Source: Nocardioides marinus (lineage in GTDB: Bacteria; Pseudomonadota; Alphaproteobacteria; Rhodobacterales; Rhodobacteraceae). Taken from it: DNA of 64,000 nucleotides. Where the stretch lies: assembly GCA_019801415.1 (NCBI GenBank), contig JAHVJD010000005.1, forward strand, positions 248,001-312,000, given 5' to 3'. Every line of letters starts with the position of its first letter. The stretch's first letter is position 1. The notes under the pieces are model-generated. The model was not told the DNA's origin, ran no database searches, and saw only the letters and a list, made by a program, of their open reading frames with translations. Below are positions 50,929 through 61,411 of this stretch, one piece after another. The translations under genes and the position numbers were made by a program.

Positions 50929-50961
50929 GGGATGGCCGGGCACCTGTCGCCCGGCCATCCC
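50929..50961 (+). other. Intercistronic hairpin between glpV and glpS
   Basis: A perfect 13-bp stem (GGGATGGCCGGGC / GCCCGGCCATCCC) with a 7-base loop lies 13 bases after the glpV stop; a second, weaker hairpin (GGCTGCG / CGCAGCC) follows near 50968-51000. No T-run follows, so partial attenuation or mRNA stabilisation of glpV is more likely than full termination. Confidence 0.65.
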
Positions 50962-51081
50962 ACCCAAGGCTGCGGCGGTTCTCCCCGCTGTCGCAGCCAC
51001 CTCCCCGCTCTCCCCCACGAAAAGACTGCGCGGCCGCTTTCGGCGCGTGAAACAGGCCTCCTGCCGGAAAGTCAAAGCAAG

Positions 51082-52146
<1,065 letters not shown>

Positions 52147-52153
52147 GGCAATA

Positions 52154-53256
<1,103 letters not shown>

Positions 53257-53260
<4 letters not shown>

Positions 53261-54123
53261 TGAAAACCGAAAACCAGAAAGCCTGGTTCTTTGTGCTGCC
53301 GGTGCTGGCGCTGGTCGCCTTCAACGCGCTGATCCCGATGATGACGGTGGTCAACTACTCGGTGCAGGAGACCTTCGGCGACAACGTGTTTTTCTGGCAG
53401 GGACTGGACTGGTTCCAGCAGATCCTGCGCTCCGACCGCTTCCACGCGGCGCTTGGCCGCCAATTCCTGTTCACCTTCCTGATCCTGATCATCGAGGTGC
53501 CTTTGGGCATCGCGATTGCACTGTCGATGCCGCGCAAGGGCTTCTGGGTGCCGGTCTGCCTCGTCTTGATGGCACTGCCGATGCTGATCCCGTGGAACGT
53601 GGTGGGCGCGATGTGGAACATCTTCACCCTGCCCGACATCGGCCTCCTGGGCTATTTCCTGAACCACGTGCTCGGCATCTCCTATGACATGACACAGGAT
53701 CCGGTCGCGGCCTGGGTGACCATCGTCACCATGGATGTCTGGCACTGGACCTCGCTGGTCGTGCTTCTGGCTTACGCGGGCCTCGTGTCGATCCCCGATG
53801 CCTACTACCAGGCGGCCAAGATCGACGGTGCCACCAACTGGGCGGTGTTCCGCTTCATCCAGCTGCCGAAGATGAAAACGGTGCTGACCATCGCGATCCT
53901 TCTGCGCTTCATGGACAGCTTCAACATCTACACCGAGCCCTTCGTGCTCACCGGCGGCGGCCCCGGCAACTCCACCACGCTGTTGTCGATCGACCTGGTG
54001 AAAATCGCGCTCGGCCAATTCGACCTCGGGCCCGCAGCCGCCATGTCGCTCATCTATTTCGCAATCACGCTTCTGGTCAGCTGGCTGTTCTACACGCTGA
54101 TGACCAAAGACGACCTGAACTAA
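53257..54123 (+). CDS. glpP: Glycerol ABC transporter permease GlpP
   Basis: A 288-residue inner-membrane permease of the MalF-like class with about six spans, beginning WFFVLPVLALVAFNALIPMM. The coupling-helix EAA-type loop is seen at YYQAAKIDGATNWAVFRFIQLP, which docks on the ATPase. Its start overlaps the glpT stop as ATGA. It forms the transmembrane pathway with GlpQ. Confidence 0.9.
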
Positions 54124-54137
54124 AGGGAGGGAGACCG

Positions 54138-54935
54138 ATGCAGAAACGATCCATCGTCCCCATCGTCTACATCCTGTTTCTCATGCTGCCGATCTACTGG
54201 CTGGTGGCGATGAGCTTCAAGACGACCAATGAAATCCTGTCGGGCTTCTCGCTGTTCCCGCAGACCTTCACGCTGGAGAACTACGCCACCATCTTCACCG
54301 ATCCCAGCTGGTACTGGGGCTATATCAACTCGATCATCTACGTGACGATCAACACGGTGATCTCGGTGGCGGTGGCGCTGCCCGCAGCCTACGCCTTCAG
54401 CCGCTACCGGTTCCTCGGCGACAAGCAGCTGTTCTTCTGGCTGCTGACCAACCGGATGGCGCCCGCCGCGGTCTTCGCGCTGCCGTTCTTCCAGCTCTAT
54501 TCTGCAGTGGAACTGTTCGACACCCACCTCGCCGTGGCGTTGGCGCACTGCCTGTTCAACATCCCGCTCGCGGTCTGGATCCTCGAAGGTTTCATGGGCG
54601 GCGTGCCCAAGGAGCTGGACGAGACCGCCTTTGTCGACGGCTACTCCTTCCCGCGCTTCTTCGCGACGATCTTCGTGCCCTCGATCAAGGCAGGCGTGGG
54701 CGTGGCAGCCTTCTTCTGCTTCATGTTCTCCTGGGTGGAACTGTTGCTCGCCAAAACCCTGACCGCGGTGGCGGCTAAACCGATCGCCGCCACCATGACC
54801 AAGACCGCGTCTTCCGCGGGCTATGAACTCGGCCTGCTGGCGGCAGCGGGCACTCTGACAATCATTCCGGGCGCCATCGTGATCTGGTTCGTCCGCAACT
54901 ACATCGCGAAGGGCTTCGCGATGGGGAGGGTGTGA
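54138..54935 (+). CDS. glpQ: Glycerol ABC transporter permease GlpQ
   Basis: A 265-residue MalG-like permease with about six spans. It opens IVPIVYILFLMLPIYWLVAMS. The EAA-like coupling loop is GVPKELDETAFVDGYSFPRF. It pairs with GlpP. The start has a GGGAGGG site, and the stop overlaps the next gene's start region, so translation is coupled. Confidence 0.9.
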   Translation: MQKRSIVPIVYILFLMLPIYWLVAMSFKTTNEILSGFSLFPQTFTLENYATIFTDPSWYWGYINSIIYVTINTVISVAVALPAAYAFSRYRFLGDKQLFFWLLTNRMAPAAVFALPFFQLYSAVELFDTHLAVALAHCLFNIPLAVWILEGFMGGVPKELDETAFVDGYSFPRFFATIFVPSIKAGVGVAAFFCFMFSWVELLLAKTLTAVAAKPIAATMTKTASSAGYELGLLAAAGTLTIIPGAIVIWFVRNYIAKGFAMGRV

Positions 54936-55213
54936 TGCTTTCATGGATGGCCTGGACCTGGCCCACTGCACTGCTGTTCATCGGTATCTTTACCGCCATC
55001 GGCATTCTGATCGTGGCCGAGATCCGGCACCCCGGCGGCGCTGCCCGCAAAGGCGTGCTCGGCCTCACCACCACCCGGGGCGACCGGCTGTTCATCAGCC
55101 TCCTCGGCACCTCCTACATCTTCCTGGCCTGGCTGGGCCTTGTGGGGATGCCGCTCTGGTGGCCGCTGGGCCTGTCGATCGCCTGGGGCATCTTCTGCTT
55201 CTGGAAGGTCTGA
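54935..55213 (+). CDS. glpU: DUF2160 membrane protein GlpU
   Basis: A 92-residue small inner-membrane protein with two to three hydrophobic spans (TALLFIGIFTAIGILIVAEI; LFISLLGTSYIFLAWLGLV). It belongs to the DUF2160 family, whose members sit next to GlpPQ-type permeases and are required or accessory for glycerol uptake in rhizobia; the biochemical role is unknown. The ATG at 54935 overlaps the glpQ stop by one base, and GGAGGG precedes it. The upstream in-frame GTG at 54932 is an alternative. Confidence 0.85.
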   Translation: MLSWMAWTWPTALLFIGIFTAIGILIVAEIRHPGGAARKGVLGLTTTRGDRLFISLLGTSYIFLAWLGLVGMPLWWPLGLSIAWGIFCFWKV

Positions 55214-55242
55214 TATCGGCCAGTTCTGAGCGCCTGCAAACG

Positions 55243-55266
55243 GTCCTGAGGGTACTCCCTCAGGAC
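55243..55266 (+). terminator. Hairpin at the end of the glp operon
   Basis: A perfect 10-bp stem GTCCTGAGGG / CCCTCAGGAC with a 4-base loop, 30 bases after the glpU stop. No T-run, so it may act with Rho or protect the 3' end. Confidence 0.55.
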
Positions 55267-55357
55267 ACCCCCGCTCTCCTAAGAAAATAGTTTGCAACGT
55301 TACCCCCTTCCCCTAACATGACCTGAACCTCAGAAAATTGACCGGACCCTCCCCCAG

Positions 55358-55753
55358 ATGCGCAAGAAACACCAAAATTCCCTGCTGACCGAAGTCGAGC
55401 TGGAATTCATGACGGTTGTCTGGGACATGGGCGGCGGAACCGTCAGGGAGATCCTGGCGGAGCTGAACAAAGTTCAGGAGCGCGCCTATACGTCGGTCGC
55501 CACGGTTCTGAAGATCATGGAGCAAAAGGGCTTTCTCAGCAGTGAGCGCAAGGACCGCTCGCTGGTCTACCGCCCGGCCGTTCCCAAGGCAGAGTATCAG
55601 AAAACATCTCTGAAAAACCTTTCGAGCAAGCTCTTCAACGGCGCGCCCGCGGCCATGGTCGCACGGCTGGTCGATGACGAGGATGTGACCGATGAGATGC
55701 TCGAGGAGATGCGGGCGCTGTTGGAGGAAAGGCTGGGGGAAAATGCGAACTGA
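55358..55753 (+). CDS. BlaI/MecI/CopY family transcriptional regulator
   Basis: A 131-residue winged-helix repressor. LTEVELEFMTVVWDMG opens the HTH, VREILAELNKVQERAYTSVATVLKIMEQKG holds the recognition helix, and RSLVYRPAVPKAEY gives the wing and the usual cleavage-prone linker. In this family the repressor is released when its partner peptidase cuts it. The overlapping M56-type peptidase gene follows directly, so the pair forms a regulatory unit. No beta-lactamase gene lies nearby, and the controlled genes are unknown. Confidence 0.88.
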   Translation: MRKKHQNSLLTEVELEFMTVVWDMGGGTVREILAELNKVQERAYTSVATVLKIMEQKGFLSSERKDRSLVYRPAVPKAEYQKTSLKNLSSKLFNGAPAAMVARLVDDEDVTDEMLEEMRALLEERLGENAN

Positions 55754-56888
55754 TGTTCTGCTGAATGCCTACATAGATCTGAATATCCTGCTGCTGGCGG
55801 GAACCGTGCTCTGGCTCTCGGCACGCAGGCTTTTGTCTCGCAGCAGGCTCGCCCGTGCCTACCGACCGCAGCTGCGCCTGCTGAACGGAATGACCTTGCT
55901 GCTGGCCTGTTCGCCGTTCCTCCTCCTCGCGTTCACCACCTTCGTCCTTCCCCACCCGCCCAATTTCTCCGACCTCATGGTCTCACAGTTTCTGCAGGGC
56001 AACGTTCGCATGAGCGCGGGTGAGTTCGAGAATCTCCTCGGCTTGCGCGAAGACTTCGTGCGAGATCTCAGCAGTCTGCAGCCGATCTGGGCGCAGCTAG
56101 CCGTCTCCGCCTTCGCCGCGGGGGCGCTTTTGTGTTTCGTTCATGTGGCCCTGTCAGTCTGGCGCCTGCACCGGAACCTGACCGACGCCTTCGTCTGGAA
56201 GCGGATAGGCCGGGTGCAATTGCTGGTCTCCGACCGCAACAGGGTCGCATATTCCACACGCGGGTTGTGGCGACGTTACGTGGTGCTCCCAACCGCTCTG
56301 CTGCACGAACCCCACGACCTGAGGCTGACCATCGCGCACGAGCTGCAGCATTTTCGCCAGCGTGACATCGAATGTGAATTCCTGCTGGAAATGCTGCGGC
56401 CGCTTCTGTTTTGGAATCCTGCCTTCTATCTGTGGCGGCGCGAGGTCCGCCTGCTGCGCGAGTTTGCCTGCGATCAAGCGCTGATGGCGCGGCCGCAGTT
56501 CGATGTGCGCGCCTATTGCGAATGCTTGATACGTGCCTGCGCCAAGGCCGCGCGTGGCCAAACCCTGTTCACCCATCGCAGCCCGGTCGTGGCACTGGTC
56601 GACAGACGCGAAACCCGCCGTGGCGCCTCGCTGCAACGGCGCATCATTGCCGTGACCGCCCGCCAGCCGCAAGCGCCAGCCGCCTTTGGCTGGACCCTGG
56701 TGTCCGCCGCGATGACCGTCTTTGTGCTGACAACCGCGGTTCTGCTTCAACGACCCGGAGACTGGAGCCACGACCGGCTGATGCTCTCCACCATCGTCAA
56801 CCTGGAACGCATGGCCAGCCGCAGCAGCCCTCCCGAAGTCGCGGTACGTGCCTTGAACGGTGGTTTTGCAGTCGCTGCACGCCCCTGA
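55743..56888 (+). CDS. M56 family membrane zinc metallopeptidase (BlaR1/MecR1-like, no penicillin sensor)
   Basis: A 381-residue membrane peptidase that probably inactivates the BlaI-like partner. The zinc motif is AHELQHFRQRD (His-Glu-x-x-His), and the downstream EFACDQALM fits the third-ligand helix. About four spans anchor it (IDLNILLLAGTVLWL; GMTLLLACSPFLLLAF; others). True BlaR1/MecR1 proteins add a C-terminal beta-lactam-binding sensor of about 250 residues; here only a final span and a short tail follow, so the signal must come from elsewhere. It overlaps the blaI-like stop by 11 bases. Confidence 0.83.
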   Translation: MRTDVLLNAYIDLNILLLAGTVLWLSARRLLSRSRLARAYRPQLRLLNGMTLLLACSPFLLLAFTTFVLPHPPNFSDLMVSQFLQGNVRMSAGEFENLLGLREDFVRDLSSLQPIWAQLAVSAFAAGALLCFVHVALSVWRLHRNLTDAFVWKRIGRVQLLVSDRNRVAYSTRGLWRRYVVLPTALLHEPHDLRLTIAHELQHFRQRDIECEFLLEMLRPLLFWNPAFYLWRREVRLLREFACDQALMARPQFDVRAYCECLIRACAKAARGQTLFTHRSPVVALVDRRETRRGASLQRRIIAVTARQPQAPAAFGWTLVSAAMTVFVLTTAVLLQRPGDWSHDRLMLSTIVNLERMASRSSPPEVAVRALNGGFAVAARP

Positions 56889-57167
56889 CGACGCGCGTCT
56901 TGCCGCCGGTTTCCGAAGCGGCAGAACCTCTAATAGCGCGCTAGCGGGGCAACGCACGCATTCCGCGCCCGCCTTCGCATCTTTGCGCACATTCAGCCAC
57001 TTCCGAACCGCTGCCGAGCGCTAGAACGACGCGACCAAAAGTTGCGTAACACACGGAATATATGAACTCTTTTGACCCCAGCGCCCGTCGAAAAGAGTTT
57101 TCCACAGGTTTCTTCGCCTGGAACGCAGTGAGAGGTCAAAAAGACGTACTTTTTTTCAAAAAACCTC
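56889..57167. other. Noncoding region between M56 peptidase and tRNA-Gln
   Basis: About 280 bp with no supported gene. It contains the self-complementary TAGCGCGCTA near 56933 and A/T-runs near 57140-57165 just before the tRNA promoter. A short minus-strand open frame (56993-57205) is not credible. Confidence 0.45.
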
Positions 57168-57196
57168 TTGCACGCCCCCGAAACAAACTTTAGATA
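57168..57196 (+). promoter_or_regulatory. Sigma-70 promoter of tRNA-Gln
   Basis: TTGCAC at 57168-57173 and TAGATA at 57191-57196 are separated by exactly 17 bp, and the tRNA begins 12 bases downstream. Confidence 0.7.
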
Positions 57197-57208
57197 GCGC
57201 CTCACCGA

Positions 57209-57283
57209 TGGGGTGTAGCCAAGTGGTAAGGCAGCGGTTTTTGGTACCGTGTATCGTAGGTTCGAATCCTACCACCCCAGCCA
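57209..57283 (+). tRNA. tRNA-Gln (anticodon TTG)
   Basis: A full cloverleaf: acceptor TGGGGTG pairs with CACCCCA, D-stem GCC/GGC, anticodon loop TTTTGGT with anticodon TTG (reads CAA), and a T-arm GTAGG/CCTAC around TTCGAAT. The discriminator is G and CCA is encoded at 57281-57283. Confidence 0.96.
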
Positions 57284-57530
57284 TTCCCTTAAAATGATGA
57301 CGACGCTAAGATACGCAAGCATTATGGCTATGTATCGCTCTTGGCACGGCAACTAACGAACCGACGACTGCCGTCTCTTGACCCCCTTTTTCTCAGCTCA
57401 CACAGGCGCTCAAGCCTTGGCTCTGGACGGACCTGTGGACGCGTCTTCCACCGGTGAGCCGCAACGGGACACTCGAGCAAGGCACCACCTCCGAGACGCC
57501 CCCAAATCCCCTCGCATTACTCCCCTCAAC
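57284..57530. other. Noncoding region downstream of tRNA-Gln
   Basis: About 247 bp with no supported gene, repeat or attachment-site copy of the tRNA 3' end. It ends at the A-run that forms the minus-strand terminator of the AhpD-like gene. Confidence 0.4.
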
Positions 57531-57565
57531 AAAAAAAAACGCGCCGCAGTGTCTTCTGCGGCGCG
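57531..57565 (-). terminator. Intrinsic terminator of the AhpD-like gene
   Basis: On the minus strand a perfect 10-bp stem CGCGCCGCAG / CTGCGGCGCG with a 6-base loop is followed directly by nine T's. Confidence 0.92.
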
Positions 57566-57598
57566 ATTTCTTTGTAATCCCCGAAAGGGAACGATGCC

Positions 57599-58165
57599 CT
57601 ATACCTCCAGAGGCGTTTCGCTGCGCGTCCAGGCCAGGGGCTGAAAGACTTCGTCCACCGGCGTCTGGGCCACGTGGTTGACGTAGTTTGACATGGTCTT
57701 CTGCGCCAACCCCAAGATCACGTCCAGCACCGCACGGTGTCCGTAGCCCGCGTCAAAGAACGCCTGCATCTGCGCCTCGGTCACATTGCCACGCGTACGC
57801 ACCATCTGGACCGTGAAGGTCCGCAGCGCTTCCAGCTTGGCCGAAGGTAGCGGCGTCTCATTGCGCAGCGCCTCGGTGATGTCATCCGAGACCTTCATCA
57901 TCTTGGCGATGCCTGTGTGGGCCGGGACGCAGTAGTGGCAGGCGTGCTCAACATTGATGGCCTGCCAGACAACGGTCAGCTCGTCAGCATCGAATTCGGT
58001 TTCCGTGAACAGCTTGTGCAGCACCTGGTAGCCCTCATACGCCTGCGGGCTTTCGGCCAGCACTTTGTGCAGCCCTGGCAGGCGTCCAAAGGCCTTCTGG
58101 GACTGCTCCAGCAACGGCTTGGAGGCTTCTGGGGCGCTGTCATGGTCGTGGGAAGGAAATTTCAT
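57599..58165 (-). CDS. Carboxymuconolactone decarboxylase/AhpD-like protein
   Basis: A 188-residue all-helical AhpD-fold protein. The active-site motif is EHACHYCVPAHTGIA, i.e. Glu...Cys-x-x-Cys-x3-His, the redox pair used by AhpD-like peroxidase reductases; members without known substrate often respond to oxidants or quinones. It diverges from a TetR gene across tandem identical operators, so it is likely the regulator's target. The start codon is ATG at 58165. Confidence 0.85.
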   Translation of the reverse strand: MKFPSHDHDSAPEASKPLLEQSQKAFGRLPGLHKVLAESPQAYEGYQVLHKLFTETEFDADELTVVWQAINVEHACHYCVPAHTGIAKMMKVSDDITEALRNETPLPSAKLEALRTFTVQMVRTRGNVTEAQMQAFFDAGYGHRAVLDVILGLAQKTMSNYVNHVAQTPVDEVFQPLAWTRSETPLEV

Positions 58166-58211
58166 CGCATCGATCCTTGCTCTTTTTGATCGCCGACCAA
58201 ATTAGTCTTTA

Positions 58212-58251
58212 TTGAGTGATCGCTCAAGTATATATTTGAGTGACCGCTCAA
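58212..58251. promoter_or_regulatory. Tandem TetR-type operators
   Basis: Two copies of a 16-bp palindrome, TTGAGTGATCGCTCAA (58212-58227) and TTGAGTGACCGCTCAA (58236-58251), start 24 bp apart in the region between the divergent AhpD-like and TetR genes. The second abuts the TetR start region, so binding should block both genes. Confidence 0.8.
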
Positions 58252-58266
58252 TAGATGGTGCCCCCC

Positions 58267-58839
58267 ATGCCGCGCAAACCGAAACATGACCGCAACGACC
58301 TGATCGAACGTGCCCGCAACCTGTTCTGGCAGCGCGGCTGGGCGGGCACGTCACTCAAGGATCTCGAAGCCTGCCTCGACATGAAGCCGGGCAGCTTCTA
58401 TGCGGCTTTTGGATCGAAGGACGCGCTGTTCGAACTGACGCTGGACAAGTATGCCGCGGACGGCGCCGACAGGTTGCATGCATTGAAGCAGGAGTTCGGT
58501 CCGATCGGCGCGCTGCAACGCTTTCCCGTTCTGGCCATCTCATCCGCGGAAGCCCCGGCCAAGGCCTGCATGCTGTCCAAAACGCTGCTGGAACTGCACG
58601 CCCACAAGCACCCGCTGGCCGCCAAGGCCAACAGCCATCTTCTGAAGATGGAACAGCACTTCTGCGAGCTGTTTCGTGAAGCCCAGCAAGCCGGGGAGAT
58701 CGCCGCACATCACGACCCGGAAGCGCTGGCGCGACGCTACCAGTCGGATCTCCTGGGACTACGCGTTTCGGCGGAACGGGAAGGCGTAGATGCCGAGGCA
58801 ATCGCACAGGAAATAGCAAACAGCCTGACACGGCTCTGA
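58267..58839 (+). CDS. TetR family transcriptional regulator
   Basis: A 190-residue repressor. The N-terminal HTH is RNDLIERARNLFWQRGWAGTS through LKDLEACLDMKPGSFYAAFGSKDALF. The helical C-terminal domain (about 60-190) should bind a ligand. The ATG at 58267 is preferred to the in-frame ATG at 58255, which lies almost on the operator. By position it controls itself and the AhpD-like gene through the two palindromes upstream. It ends before a bidirectional terminator. Confidence 0.88.
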   Translation: MPRKPKHDRNDLIERARNLFWQRGWAGTSLKDLEACLDMKPGSFYAAFGSKDALFELTLDKYAADGADRLHALKQEFGPIGALQRFPVLAISSAEAPAKACMLSKTLLELHAHKHPLAAKANSHLLKMEQHFCELFREAQQAGEIAAHHDPEALARRYQSDLLGLRVSAEREGVDAEAIAQEIANSLTRL

Positions 58840-58905
58840 GCCGCATGACAGCAGTCACCGCAGGACCAACGCCCCTGCCCACCATTACCCTGCAGACAAT
58901 GAAAA

Positions 58906-58934
58906 AGCGGGCCCGGAGGCCCGCTCGTCTTTTT
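58906..58934. terminator. Bidirectional intrinsic terminator
   Basis: Stem AGCGGGCC / GGCCCGCT with loop CGGA, flanked by an A-run on one side and a T-run (CTTTTTC) on the other, serving tetR and the convergent aldehyde dehydrogenase. Confidence 0.85.
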
Positions 58935-58965
58935 CATCGACCTGAAGCTCAAGAGCGCCTTGGCT

Positions 58966-60480
58966 TCAGTCGTCCAGATCCGGGACAAGCGCCGCCGGAA
59001 GGTTCTGATAGCAAACCGGGCGTAGGAAGCGACGGATCGACAGGCTGCCAACTGAGGTGGCTCCGAAATTGGTCGACGCCGGGTACGGTCCGCCATGAAC
59101 CATGCTGTCGCAAACCTCGACACCGGTGGGGAATCCGTTGGCGAGAACCCGGCCTGCCTTGCGCTCCAGAATCGGCATCAAGGCCTGAGCCGCGTCCATG
59201 TCCGCGTCATCCATATGCAGCGTGCAGGTCAGCTGCCCCTGAAGGCTGAGCGCGATAGCCCGCATATCATCAGCCCCCTCAGCCACGACAATGATGCCCA
59301 TGGGCCCAAAGACCTCCTCGGCAAGCACTTCGTTCTTCAGCCAGTTCTCCGCCGTGGTCTGATACAGATAGGGGGTCGCATCGCGCAGATCGCAACTTGT
59401 CGAGAGCAGCTCCTGAACGCCCGCAGTCTCTGCGACGCGACGCTGACCGCCGCGGTACGCTTCGGCGATGCCATCGGTCAGCATGGTCTGCGCGCCGGTC
59501 TCTGCCAACGCCTGCCGCGCAGCCGCCGCAAAGGCCTCTGCCGCGGCGCCCGACTTTACAACGGCGATGCCCGGGTTGGTGCAGAACTGCCCCGCCCCCA
59601 TGCTGAGCGACGCAGCCCACCCTTTGCCGATTTCTTCAGCCCGCGACTCAAGGGCGGCATCCAGGATGAACATCGGGTTGACCGCCCCCAGCTCACCGAA
59701 GAACGGGATCGGCTCCGGGCGCGCGGCACAGAGATCAAACAGCGCGCGGCCGCCCGCCAGCGAGCCGGTGAAGCCAACCGCCTTGATCAACGGATGCTGA
59801 ACCAACGCCGACCCGACTTGACGGTTGCCGCCCTGAATGAGGCTGAACACGCCGGGGTGCACACCACATTTTTCCACTGCCGCAAATACCGCCTCGGCGA
59901 CGATCTCGCCGGTGCCGGGATGCGCGGAGTGCCCCTTGACGACAACTGGGCAGCCAGCTGCCAATGCCGCGGCGGTGTCCCCCCCGGCCGTGGAGAACGC
60001 CAGCGGGAAGTTCGATGCGCCGAAAACAGCCACCGGTCCGATCGGGCGTTGCACCATCTTCAGATCGGGACGCGGCAGCGGCTGGCGCTCCGGCAGGGCT
60101 TCGTCGTGGCGCCGGTCCAGGTAGTCCCCTTTGAGGATATGCGCCGCGAACATCCGCAGCTGACCGGTGGTGCGGCCGCGTTCGCCCTGAAGGCGGGCCT
60201 CAGGCAGACCGGTCTCCTGGCAGCCGATCTCGGTGATCGCATCCGCACGGGCTTCGATTTCATCCGCAATCGCGTTCAGAAAGTCTGCGCGCGACTGACG
60301 CGAAGAATAGCCAAAGCTCCAAAAGGCCTCTTCCGCGGCCTGAACGGCGGCATCGACATCCTCCACGCGGCCAACCGAAAAGCGGTGGCTGGGACCATGC
60401 GCCGGACTGGATTCGAAGGTCTCAGCGCCCGCGGTCCAGGCGCCTGCAATCAGATGTTTTCCGTGAGGGGTAAATGTCAT
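58966..60480 (-). CDS. Aldehyde dehydrogenase, alpha-ketoglutarate-semialdehyde dehydrogenase type
   Basis: A 504-residue NAD(P)-dependent dehydrogenase. By its closest family it oxidises 2,5-dioxopentanoate to 2-oxoglutarate, the last step of hydroxyproline, glucarate and pentose routes. Landmarks are VFGASNFPLAFS, VVVKGHSAHPGT for the cofactor, PFFGELGAVNPMF with the catalytic glutamate, and MGAGQFCTNPG with the catalytic cysteine. The ATG at 60480 (MTFTPHG) is used; the frame to 60564 crosses the operator. A GntR-type operator lies 46 bp upstream, so it has its own regulated promoter. Confidence 0.87.
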   Translation of the reverse strand: MTFTPHGKHLIAGAWTAGAETFESSPAHGPSHRFSVGRVEDVDAAVQAAEEAFWSFGYSSRQSRADFLNAIADEIEARADAITEIGCQETGLPEARLQGERGRTTGQLRMFAAHILKGDYLDRRHDEALPERQPLPRPDLKMVQRPIGPVAVFGASNFPLAFSTAGGDTAAALAAGCPVVVKGHSAHPGTGEIVAEAVFAAVEKCGVHPGVFSLIQGGNRQVGSALVQHPLIKAVGFTGSLAGGRALFDLCAARPEPIPFFGELGAVNPMFILDAALESRAEEIGKGWAASLSMGAGQFCTNPGIAVVKSGAAAEAFAAAARQALAETGAQTMLTDGIAEAYRGGQRRVAETAGVQELLSTSCDLRDATPYLYQTTAENWLKNEVLAEEVFGPMGIIVVAEGADDMRAIALSLQGQLTCTLHMDDADMDAAQALMPILERKAGRVLANGFPTGVEVCDSMVHGGPYPASTNFGATSVGSLSIRRFLRPVCYQNLPAALVPDLDD

Positions 60481-60525
60481 TTCGGGTTCACTTTCGTGTG
60501 GAACATAGGTGAGCAGCTTGATTGT

Positions 60526-60545
60526 GGATATTGTATCCAATATCA
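60526..60545. promoter_or_regulatory. GntR-type operator upstream of the aldehyde dehydrogenase
   Basis: GGATATTG and CAATATCA flank a 4-base centre (TATC). It matches, at 7 of 8 positions per half, the palindrome at 61368, and lies between the aldehyde dehydrogenase start and the gntR stop. Confidence 0.75.
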
Positions 60546-60579
60546 CCTCCGCTGCAACCCCCATTCACGGCAAGACCCG

Positions 60580-61260
60580 CTACTCCCCTGCGAGGCGACG
60601 CTGTTTGGCGATCATTTCAAGCAGCTCGGTCTTGGTGCGTTCGATATGCTTTTGCAGCAGAACTGCACCACCCTCGACGTCGCCTTTGGCCGCAAGCTCC
60701 AGCAACTTGCGGTGATCCTCCTTTGCCGGCTGGCGTTGTTTCATGACGCTGAGGTGAATGCGCACGTAGCGGTCGGAATGCAGGCTGATACGCTCCAGAA
60801 ACTCTTTCGACATGCGCCGATCGGCAGCGGCATACAGCGCCATGTGGTATTCGTGGTTGGATTGCCCCCACTGGCTGACATCATCCGCCTCGTAGGAGCC
60901 TTCCATCTCTGACAGCAGCTTTTCGCAGGCGTCAAAATCCGCCTGAGTCATGTTCGGAATGGCCCGGCGGAACAGGTCGACCTCGATCAGGATGCGCAGA
61001 TCGAAAATTTCCCCGATCTCCCGAAGAGAATGCTTGATAACGGTGCCGCCTCGGTTGTTTTCCCATTGCACCAGCCCCTCGGCGCTCAGGCGTTTCAAGG
61101 CCTCGCGGACCGGCATTCGTGACACGTCGTATTCTTTGGCCAACAGCTCCTGGCGAATTGCTTCCCCCTCTGCCAGCTCGCCGCTGAGAATGCGCTGTCT
61201 CAGATCGCTTGCAATCATCTCCGGTAAGCTTTGCTTCTTGACAGCACGCCTGCCCGCCAT
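60580..61260 (-). CDS. GntR family transcriptional regulator (FadR/FCD type)
   Basis: A 226-residue regulator. The winged HTH runs about 10-75, with LRQRILSGELAEGEAIRQ and EYDVSRMPVREALKRLSAEG as the GntR signature. The FCD ligand-binding helical domain follows (RILIEVDLFRRA; SNHEYHMALYAAA with metal-binding His). It sits inside a set of imino-acid catabolic genes, and two matching palindromes in the flanking regions mark its likely operators. The ATG at 61260 is chosen (MAGRRAVKK). Confidence 0.88.
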   Translation of the reverse strand: MAGRRAVKKQSLPEMIASDLRQRILSGELAEGEAIRQELLAKEYDVSRMPVREALKRLSAEGLVQWENNRGGTVIKHSLREIGEIFDLRILIEVDLFRRAIPNMTQADFDACEKLLSEMEGSYEADDVSQWGQSNHEYHMALYAAADRRMSKEFLERISLHSDRYVRIHLSVMKQRQPAKEDHRKLLELAAKGDVEGGAVLLQKHIERTKTELLEMIAKQRRLAGE

Positions 61261-61367
61261 GTGGCCCCCCTTCCCTTTTGGATTTTGGATGCAAATTAAA
61301 CAACAAGCTGACCATACAGCAGCATTTCGGGTATCAGAAGATAAAAACAGTTTGCCACGGCAATGCC

Positions 61368-61387
61368 GGATATTGCATCCAATATCC
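61368..61387. promoter_or_regulatory. GntR-type operator between gntR and the reductase gene
   Basis: A perfect inverted repeat, GGATATTG-N4-CAATATCC, 24 bp before the reductase start and 108 bp before gntR. It repeats the site upstream of the aldehyde dehydrogenase. Confidence 0.8.
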
Positions 61388-61411
61388 AGATACACAATTT
61401 GGAGACGCGCC

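Noticed and set aside
56993-57205. Minus-strand 70-codon open frame before tRNA-Gln
   Set aside because: It spans the tRNA promoter and A/T-runs; composition is not protein-like.
57209-57283. tRNA-Gln considered as an integration site of a mobile element
   Set aside because: No integrase gene and no repeated copy of the tRNA 3' end was found in the window.
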